Part shown: positions 10,081-16,644 of the stretch, piece after piece
Layout of the letters: every line of letters begins with the position of its first letter
Position numbering within the stretch: the first letter of the stretch is position 1
Assembly: GCA_009602725.1 (NCBI GenBank)
Contig: WELB01000323.1
Coordinates: 97,682-114,325, forward strand
Direction of reading: 5' to 3'
Origin: Spirogloea muscicola
Taxonomy: Eukaryota > Streptophyta > Zygnematophyceae > Spirogloeales > Spirogloeaceae
DNA length: 16,644 nucleotides
Notes under the pieces: generated by a model
The model's database searches: none
What the model saw: the letters and a program-made list of their open reading frames with translations, nothing else
What the model was told of the DNA's origin: nothing
Translations under genes and position numbers: made by a program

Positions 10081-13000
10081 TCAGACAAGGCCCTGGCGCT
10101 TCAGATCGGTGTATGTTTTCTTATTGTACACGTTGCCCTCTGCATCCTCGCACTCCTCTTCCACTTCCGGCCTCCACTTGGTTGTACCTTGTTTCTCTCT
10201 GATCCTCTCCCAAAGCTCCTCTGCATCCTGCATGTCAAATTTCCACCAAAGCATTTACAGCATGGTTCAGCAGATGAGCTTGATTCACTAGCAGGCCTCC
10301 CAAGGAATTTATTGTCGACTTCAAGTAGGTCGTGATGTCTGCTGTCAGCCTTAAGCAGATGCAGTTCAGCCAAGCTAGTTGCAAATATGGAAACAGTGAA
10401 ACTGGGCAGTTTTGTCAGCCAATTGCACTCGTAAGAAGTCGAAGCATCCAAGTCGATGCCATGACCCAAGTGATTAGTTACACAGATGGTACCTTGATGA
10501 CTGTTATCTCATGGAAATTTTTGGTATTGGGGATGCCAAGGCATCGCATGCCATGCTGGTGCCGCCACTCCTTAAAGTGCCGCTCAAACGCTCTCCTACC
10601 CCAGTAGCTATAGTTCCCACAGATCTCACACTTGAACTCCTGACAGTGTGAACAAATTTAGCTGCTTCAGAGCAGAGCGACAGTTGCTTATCAAAAAAAA
10701 GAAGTCAGATATATCACTATCTCCCCGTCAAGCTTGGTCCAACAGCTTGCCTGCAGCTGCCTGAGCTGCGTGTCAAACCAACGTTGCCCAATGATACTCA
10801 CTTGACCGAGGCCATGCAATTTGTATAGCCAGTATGGAATGGGCTTCCCATCCCAACCCATAGGAAGCTTCAAAGGATTGTAGATTTGAGCATCTTCGTC
10901 ATCGCTGTCGCTCTCTGCCTCTACTTCCTCCTGGTCACACACAAGGGCTTTGGTTGTCAGCGGAACATTCAGAGTCTGCTTACTCTTGCACAGTCAGGAG
11001 CAGGGCACAGTCAACAAGAAGCTGTAAGAGATTGCCACCTACCAACTATCATATGGCTTCTGTAACCACACACTCTATTGCACTGTCATGACTTAAGCGC
11101 TGCTTGCTGCATTCTGACCTCTTCCCTCTCTGCCTCCATCTCATCATATGTGAGGGCCTGCTTCTTCTCAACATGTGATCTGGTCTCCTCTATGGGCTGT
11201 CATCACATTTTCAGAAGAGGTGGCTGAGTCAATACTCTGTGTCAGAGCAAGGCAACAGCTTCTAACGCCAGAATTGGCACTCTCAAAGGCGACTGTATGA
11301 GTATTAAACTAGCCAGACACAGCACGTGGACGCTCCCAAAACCTCTGATCATGACAGCGGCAAGTAGAAGCTCACCTCCCGAAGCAACTCACAAAGTCGC
11401 TGCAACTTGACCTCAAGCAAGGCAATGTCCTTGGCTGCGGTCCTCTGCTGCTCGGCGGCCTCCTCGGTACTCTTCTTAGGTGGCACTACCCCTTTGGCAA
11501 AGTGTTTCCTGTCTAGCTCATCCAATGGCGTGTCCTACATGACCATACATCCATAACACCTCACTGTGATGCTTGCGAGAGCGTTGCTGCAGGGGCACTG
11601 ATAGTATTACATGGTGCTATCCTGCAACTCTTCATAGAGTGGCCATTTAGCTTGCTCACATGTAGCTAGCTAGGGGAGCACAGAAGTACCTTCAAAGACA
11701 GCAATCTCTCTGCTCGTTGCTTGGGAGTTCCACCTGTCTTCAGGCCGACAGACGAGAGCGCCTGTAGGAGAGCCACCAAATGAGGTACATCGATCCACCA
11801 TTGTTGCATCCTTGTGGTGGGCCTCGAGACCAATATACACTTGGTCATTCTTAGCAATTGGCAGTAGAGTACGTGAAAACTGAGAGGTGGAGATGGATGC
11901 ACATCAGTAACATTATCCGGGAGCCTAGAGACAAGCTTAGATCTGCACGTTACCTCCTTGAGCTTCTCGGGTCCTAGCTCCAGTATAGCCTCCACTGTAT
12001 CATACGCGTCAAGGTCAATCACATTCTGCACTGTGCTGGCAATCTGCCCATCGCCCTTATCCTCCCAACCTTGCACCTTGCCCTCCTCCCATCTCTCCTC
12101 AAAGTCCGACTCCACCTGTGCACCACTGGAAAGGCTTGTGAGGGCGAAGGTCTGCCGACCTATGATGATCTAAGAAGCAACTGCTTGTAAACAATGAGAT
12201 GACAAATCGTATGTTGCATGCTTGTTCTCCAGCATCTGAGCATGTAGCACTGCAGATGCTGACAGCCTTACCTTCCTAAATATGGAAGGCAGATCCTGAA
12301 GTGGCTGTGTGCGTTCGAAGAATAACTCAAGGTACTCAAACAGAGCAGTAATGTAGTCCTTGTATTGCCTACAGAAAGGTCAACATGGCAGGGTAAGTGC
12401 AAAACTCAAGTAGTATTACAGCATGTCTGGCCAATTGAGGATAATTAATTATTCCTAGCATCCTCTCCAAGTAATGTCTGCCCTCCACCTTACACACCAA
12501 CAGGGACAGACTTTTGCAGATTCCGCCTGTGCTAACAAGCAGCTGAAAGCACAATATAAGCCACCGTCCAAGCAGTGCGAGACACCAAAGCCTGCATCAT
12601 CATGCAGCAATTTGAGGAAAGGGCTGCAGTTCTGAACACTGGCAGCAATCTGATCAGAAGCCCTGCAGCTTTGAACATTGTGAAGTGACACGCTAAGTTG
12701 CTGAGGCTAGTGTTGAGTTTGCCTGCACACTTGCTGAATTTGTAGTTGCGAGCAATCTCGTGAGTCTGCGCAAAGGTGCGCAGATACGTGGCGTACTCCA
12801 TAACTTCCCCGTCTTTGAAGACAACTTGACCGAATTTGGAGCCCGTGAATCGTTGGTAGAGTTCATGCAGGTCCAAGAATCTACCAAGTCCTTCCTGTAT
12901 TAGAAAATGAAGGAGTCAGACAACCTCTGTAGATGTATACACATTTGGCTGAGGTTAGATGTCTGAACTTAGGGTTAGGGTCCTAGTAACTTGTTTGTCT

Positions 13001-13855
13001 CCACAGGTTGTCAACGACGTTGTCGCCATCTTTTTGCAAGGACGACTTAAGCGGGGTTTCATCAGATCAGCCTAGACAGCCTGATTAGAGGACATTGTCA
13101 AGACTTGTCCTAACACGACGCTTGGCGCTGAGCAGCGTGCATGCATGCTGACCTCGCCGCTAAACTCCACGTACGGCTCCTCCTTGATGAGGTCCTCGTC
13201 GTTCTCTCCGGCGTCCACGGCCCTGGCGCCAGGGTGCTTCTTGTGGTACTCTCGAATCTGGCAAACCAGCTCAAGATGCACCACACGGTCAAAAGGGGTT
13301 GACTCCGCCCTACCTCCATAAGTACATGATCAGGAGCAAGCAGCTCGCGGCTGAGCCCTTGCTGATACCTCCTTAAGGCGATCGTAGAATGAGCCGTAGA
13401 CGTTCTGCCCAGCGGCATTCTGGCCGCCTAGCGAGGCAATCTCGTCCTTGCGAACCCCGTCCGCGTCCTCGTAAATGTCTACCTGAAATTGTCACGCCCA
13501 GTCTATCCCACGCTTGGCTCACAAAGTAAGCTAGTGCGGCGCTGCCCTCCCAGGCTACGTGGCCATGTCGGAGCTACTAAATGCCGTCTCCGCGTGCCAA
13601 TTAGTGATCAGTAAAGTATGCGGCGGCCGTCGCGTCGTTAAGAGGCTGCGGGTGAGTCCGTGAGGCGGCAGCCGTCCGCACCAGGCGCTGGCTGGCCGCG
13701 ACGATGTCCTGGACCATGCGCCGCACGCGGTGGCCCTGGTACAGCCGCTCCCGGTGCGACTTCGCCTCCTGCTGCAGGTCCTTGACGACCAGGCGCTCCA
13801 GGCGCTCCACCTCCTCGTGCGCCGCGCGCGTCTGCTCCAGAAGCGTCGACGACAT
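10081..13855 (-). CDS. SF3A3: splicing factor 3a subunit 3 (SF3A3 / SF3a60 / Prp9), 12 exons
   Basis: SF3A3 is part of the SF3a complex of the U2 snRNP; it helps the U2 snRNP bind the branch site during pre-spliceosome assembly in the nucleus. Exons in coding order: 13855-13682, 13482-13369, 13257-13153, 12894-12731, 12368-12272, 12115-11954, 11761-11690, 11534-11376, 11196-11119, 10930-10802, 10639-10493, 10227-10081. They join in phase to 515 residues (human about 501). The N terminus ([18 protein letters not shown]) and the block [14 protein letters not shown] are family hallmarks. A SAP-like segment lies around residues 250-296. An acidic stretch precedes [17 protein letters not shown] (from residue 400). 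A U1-type/matrin zinc finger follows with C422, C425, H439 and H445, then [16 protein letters not shown] and the C-terminal LKRQGLV. The ATG at 13855 has A at -3 and follows a GCC-rich leader. Complete and apparently functional. It is head to head with EB1 and tail to tail with MED23. Confidence 0.97.
12969..12980 (+). repeat. telomere-like TTAGGG pair in SF3A3 intron 3
   Basis: Two adjacent TTAGGG units lie in the intron between SF3A3 exons 3 and 4 (12895-13152). Read on the gene strand they are CCCTAA motifs. This is a short match that could be chance alone; it is listed because similar motifs occur in MED23 intron 2 and in the SF3A3/EB1 spacer. Confidence 0.5.
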
Positions 13856-13859
13856 CTTG

Positions 13860-13860
<1 letters not shown>

Positions 13861-13891
<31 letters not shown>

Positions 13892-13929
13892 AGCCGCCGC
13901 TGGCCGTCGCCGCCGCCGCCGCCGCCGCC
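13861..13929 (-). repeat. GCC/GGC triplet runs in the SF3A3 leader
   Basis: A pure run of ten triplets (13861-13890) starts five bases upstream of the SF3A3 ATG, followed by an interrupted part to 13900 and a second run of seven GCC triplets (13909-13929). On the SF3A3 sense strand these are GGC repeats in the 5' leader, able to form stable RNA structure just before the start codon. They should be prone to length change. Confidence 0.9.
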
Positions 13930-13967
13930 TTTCAGCAGGCGACTGAGTGCTTGGACCAAATGGGAAA

Positions 13968-13975
13968 TAGGGTTT
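13968..13975 (-). promoter_or_regulatory. telo-box-like motif (AAACCCTA on the minus strand)
   Basis: TAGGGTTT on the plus strand reads AAACCCTA on the minus strand, the core of the plant telo-box found in promoters of many translation and housekeeping genes. It lies about 115 bases upstream of the SF3A3 ATG in the middle of the divergent promoter. An 8-base match alone is weak evidence of function. Confidence 0.4.
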
Positions 13976-14097
13976 GCTTGGCCGCCGTTGGTTGTAACGA
14001 GCACACTTATCGTCGCCGTTGACGGGCCGTAGCCGTAGCCGTTACTTCGAGCAGCCGCTGATTCGAATTCCACGCCCCGCGGCCACCACTCCTCTAC

Positions 14098-14155
14098 GCC
14101 GCCGCCGCCCGCCGCTGCCGCCGCTGCCTGCGCCGCCGCCGCCGCCGCCGCCGCC
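14098..14155 (+). repeat. GCC triplet runs in the EB1 leader
   Basis: Interrupted GCC/GCT triplets from 14098 end in a pure run of eight GCC units (14132-14155). They lie about 115 bases upstream of the EB1 start and are not part of its protein, because an in-frame TAA at 14189-14191 separates them from the ATG. Confidence 0.85.
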
Positions 14156-14269
14156 AACAAAAACGCCGCCTGTGCCTCTGCGCGATTCTAACCCGTGCCT
14201 CTGGCGGAGAGAAGCCTTGTCAGGGTGCGCAAAGTACCAGCACCAGGAGGTTGCAAAAGCCCCGGCGCG

Positions 14270-15606
14270 ATGACGGCCGCCAACATTGGCATGATGGACG
14301 GGGCCTACTTTGTCTCCAGGACAGAGATCATATCGTGGATAAACACGACATTGCGGCTTAATCTGACGAAGGTGGAGGAGGTTAGTTCCCATTTGAGCGT
14401 CTCCCTGACTGCCTCGTGTTTACGACCAGTGGGCCTCCTCTCAGCTATTTGACAAGGTGACAACCCTGCAATCTGTCTGTAGGCCGCATCTGGTGCCATT
14501 CAATGCCAGCTCCTGGATGCAGCGCACCCTGGAGTAGTACCTATGCACAAGGTCAAGTTCGACGCAAAGACCGAGTATGAAATGATCCAGAATTACAAAG
14601 TGCTCCAGGATGTCTTCAACAAGCTTCGGATACCAAAGCACATTGAAGTAAACAAGCTTGTCAAAGGGAGGCCACTCGACAACCTAGAGTTCATGCAGTG
14701 GATGAAGCGCTATTGCGACTCAGTGACTGGAGGCGTGGTGCCTCCAAGGTAAGGAATCCTGCGGAAGACGAAAGCCCCCTCATGTGAAGAAGAAAGCACA
14801 GCAACAGTGTCCAACTTGTGATCTTCATGTACTTTTTGCTTATGCTTCCGGAGAAGTCGGTTCGTGCGGGTCCCATGCTTCGGGTTCCATGATTAGGCAA
14901 ACTAATGCCTCAGCACTGCTGTGCTCAAGCTAGCTATAATGCCAGCGAAAGGAGGGATGCCTGTAAGGGCGGGAAGGAGAATATGAGTAGGAAGGCCAAT
15001 TCGTCAGCTACAAACACAGTTACTAGCAGTGCTGGCAAGCAGGCACTAGCTTCTGACAAGCAAGTTCAACTTCTTAGTGAGCAGGTAACTGTGGACCTTT
15101 GCATCTCCTCACATGCTCTCATGCGTGTGTTGTTGGCCATGAGAACACTCCAATAGAATTGACAACTCCGACTGGTATCCTGCCAGATCTGTGAGCTGAA
15201 ACTCTCAGTGGATAGCTTAGAGAAGGAGAGAGATTTCTACTTTGATAAACTACGTGAAATAGAGATACTCTGCCAGGATCCCACATTGGCCGGCATGCCA
15301 GTAAGTTGTTCTGTATCACCCTTCTGAGCTGAAGCTGTTAATTGCACATTGCTTGATTGGTCAGAGTGAGCTTGCATGAATAGTGAATGGTGGCAATTCT
15401 GGCCTGTTTTCAGGGCAACAGATATAACATCACGTACAGCCCACACTGATGACTGCCTTCTGCTCCTTCAGGTTGTTCAATCTGTACAGAGGATCTTGTA
15501 TGCGACCGACGATAATGACGAACAGCCTACAGCAGAGCCAGGCAAGGATACCTCGACAGATACGGCTGCAGAGCTGTCAGCAGCAGCTACACCGGCTGTC
15601 AGCTAA
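14270..15606 (+). CDS. EB1: EB1-type microtubule end-binding protein, 5 exons
   Basis: EB1 proteins track growing microtubule plus ends in the cytoplasm and recruit other end-binding factors. Exons 14270-14380, 14483-14748, 14934-15084, 15187-15300 and 15472-15606 join in phase to 258 residues; plant EB1 proteins are about 275-295. The calponin-homology domain fills the first ~115 residues, with [16 protein letters not shown] at the start and the signature [16 protein letters not shown] basic, Ser/Thr-rich linker (exon 3) follows. The EB-homology coiled coil (about 170-235) carries [19 protein letters not shown] and RILYATDDN. The start at 14270 is favoured because it is the first ATG after an in-frame stop at 14189 and fits the family N terminus. 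The C terminus ends TPAVS and lacks the EEY/F tail that binds CAP-Gly proteins in animals; its tail is Ala/Thr-rich rather than strongly acidic. Complete and apparently functional. Confidence 0.96.
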
Positions 15607-15970
15607 TCTTGACCCACTGGATATTTGGAGGCATATAGGCTGCCTGTCTACATGCTCCTGCAGGTTGCTGGCGAAGTTCTTGTGAAGCATACCAGCAGTC
15701 CATTAAGCGCTTAGCAACATTCTGATTGACCTGTTCACCTGTAGCATATGCCTGAGCCAAAGACAGGAGTCCACTACCCGCCCGCTCACCACTCTTTGCA
15801 ACTGTCTCTAGAGAAGTAGCTGAACTTATGAGATGATACACTGAAGGTCTCAGGAGGCCAATGCTGAAAAGAGGCTGTGCAGCTGCTGCAACAGCAGCAG
15901 CATTGACGACCAAGCCTCCATGAGCAAGGAACTCCCTTTGGGCAGCAGCTAGAATGCAGTGTCTTTCCTA
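15599..15970 (-). CDS. possible terminal exon of an unidentified minus-strand gene
   Basis: An open minus-strand frame of about 115-120 codons ends at TGA 15601-15599. It reads as a mixed, protein-like sequence (for example QREFLAHGGLVVNAA, RPSVYHLISSATSLE and LAQAYATGEQVNQNVAKRLM) with an alanine-rich middle, in DNA of ordinary composition rather than triplet repeats. I do not recognise the family. The LAQAYATGEQ part faintly recalls Sel1/TPR-type helices, which is too weak to name. No good ATG start is present, so it would be a 3' exon; a poor acceptor candidate lies near 15970. It would overlap the EB1 stop codon and 3' UTR on the other strand, tail to tail. It could also be a chance open frame. 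Confidence 0.3.
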
Positions 15971-16111
15971 CTCTTTAGAATCCAAGTGCGATTTGCTCCA
16001 ATCACCACTAGCTGCCCTCAAAGTCGCTGCTTCGCGCTTTCATACAAGGTATGCTGGACTGGACAGCAACCATCCACAGGCAAGCAGTAGCCGTCCCCCA
16101 CTTTTCTACTT

Positions 16112-16141
16112 CGTCCCTACGGTCCACGTCCCTACGGTCCA
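16112..16141 (+). repeat. perfect 15-bp tandem duplication
   Basis: The unit cgtccctacggtcca occurs twice back to back (16112-16126 and 16127-16141). It lies in sequence with no recognised gene. No function is implied. Confidence 0.95.
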
Positions 16142-16550
16142 CCTACAGGTAGACTTGTTAGCTTCCTTTCTTGTCCCCAGCCATGACAGTCATCTTCTGT
16201 AGTCTCCCTTTAGCAGCCTCAAAATATACTTCCTTTCTCAGACTCCCTTGCCCTTGTCATCCTTTCAGCTACTCCTTATACTGATAGTTGACTAGGTTTA
16301 GTAATTGGCCACCCATGATAGTCACGTGTCCTGTTGCGTGACTTACGCTTTCACGTTGAGGCTTCCCCCCCGACCGTGTCCATTGTTGTCCCTTCTGGGC
16401 TGTATCTCACAGCCATCGCCCTAACCTCAATTAGACAGAGCTTCTTTCACACGCGTGGCATCTGTGTGCCGGTTGCGCATTGGCTGCACCCTCTGGCTCT
16501 GGTCAGGGAACCCGCTACCCGGAGCCTAGTTCTTCCCGCCGGGGGCCCGA

Positions 16551-16644
16551 GGAAGTGCTCGCCCATAGAGATGAGGGGGCTGGCAAAGAAGAAAGTGCTC
16601 GCCCATTGAAGAAGGTGCTCGCCCATTGAGAAGAGGGGCTGGCA
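16551..16644 (+). repeat. nested tandem repeat reaching the window edge
   Basis: The core GTGCTCGCCCAT appears at 16555-16566, 16595-16606 and 16615-16626, spaced 40 and 20 bases. The first and third copies are also followed by a shared ggggctggca-type block (ending 16585 and 16644), so a longer unit of about 60 bases is nested with a 20-base one. The array runs off the window, so its total size is unknown. It looks like the edge of a minisatellite. Confidence 0.85.

Larger units (their letters stand above)
13856..14269. promoter_or_regulatory. divergent SF3A3/EB1 promoter region
   Basis: The start codons of SF3A3 (13855, minus) and EB1 (14270, plus) are 414 bases apart, so both promoters and 5' leaders must fit here. 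GCC runs flank both ends (13861-13929 and 14098-14155) around a less GC-rich middle of about 13930-14090. That middle is the likeliest site of transcription start and holds a telo-box-like TAGGGTTT at 13968-13975. I see no clear TATA box. Co-regulation of the two genes is an inference from position only. Confidence 0.7.
15971..16644. other. region without a recognised gene
   Basis: Apart from the two tandem repeats listed, I find nothing I can support here. A 91-codon plus-strand frame (16334-16609) partly overlaps the edge repeat and resembles no family I know. If the minus-strand exon at 15599-15970 is real, its upstream introns and exons should lie here or beyond the window. Confidence 0.5.

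Noticed and set aside
10101-10469. Minus-strand 122-codon frame overlapping the last SF3A3 exon
   Set aside because: It runs in a different frame and across an intron; the SF3A3 frame 10227-10081 ends in the family C terminus LKRQGLV.
13555-14160. Minus-strand 201-codon frame through the SF3A3 first exon and leader
   Set aside because: It is a shadow frame made of triplet runs. The SF3A3 frame starting at 13855 carries the family N terminus and joins the remaining exons in phase.
16112-16644. CRISPR array
   Set aside because: Repeats are adjacent or spaced 20-40 bases with near-identical intervening sequence, and the window is clearly eukaryotic.
15971-16644. Transposon or retroelement remnant
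   Set aside because: No reverse transcriptase, integrase or transposase motif and no terminal repeats could be seen; only short tandem repeats.

Overview
This window looks like nuclear DNA from the green lineage, most likely a unicellular green alga; I cannot name the genus. Three intron-rich housekeeping genes can be rebuilt exon by exon with consistent reading phase. Their proteins resemble land-plant homologues as I remember them. The telomere-like motifs are of the plant type (CCCTAAA/TTTAGGG). Introns are mostly 60-360 bp, nearly all GT-AG, and acceptors are usually tgcag or similar. Promoters and 5' leaders are full of GCC/CGG trinucleotide runs.

Layout. 1-548 is a GC-rich leader/promoter. 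549-9830 (+) is MED23, the Mediator tail subunit: about 24 exons and roughly 1,570 residues. Its N-terminal two exons and one join near 1475-1602 are uncertain; the rest follows the plant family nearly without gaps. 9831-10080 is a 250-bp convergent spacer. 10081-13855 (-) is SF3A3, the splicing factor 3a 60-kDa subunit: 12 exons, 515 residues, every junction in phase. 13856-14269 is a 414-bp GC-rich divergent promoter. 14270-15606 (+) is an EB1-type microtubule plus-end protein: 5 exons, 258 residues. 15607-16644 holds a possible minus-strand exon that I do not recognise and two short tandem repeats, one running off the window edge.

How the genes relate. MED23 (transcription), SF3A3 (pre-mRNA splicing) and EB1 (cytoskeleton) share no pathway. 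SF3A3 and EB1 are head to head and may share one promoter; MED23 and SF3A3 are tail to tail. I found no convincing new system, mobile element, CRISPR array or RNA gene. The points worth a second look are mostly about gene structure: telomere-like motifs in introns and promoter, two candidate GC-AG introns, in-frame alternative splice sites, a tandem duplication across a splice donor, and the unassigned minus-strand frame beside EB1.
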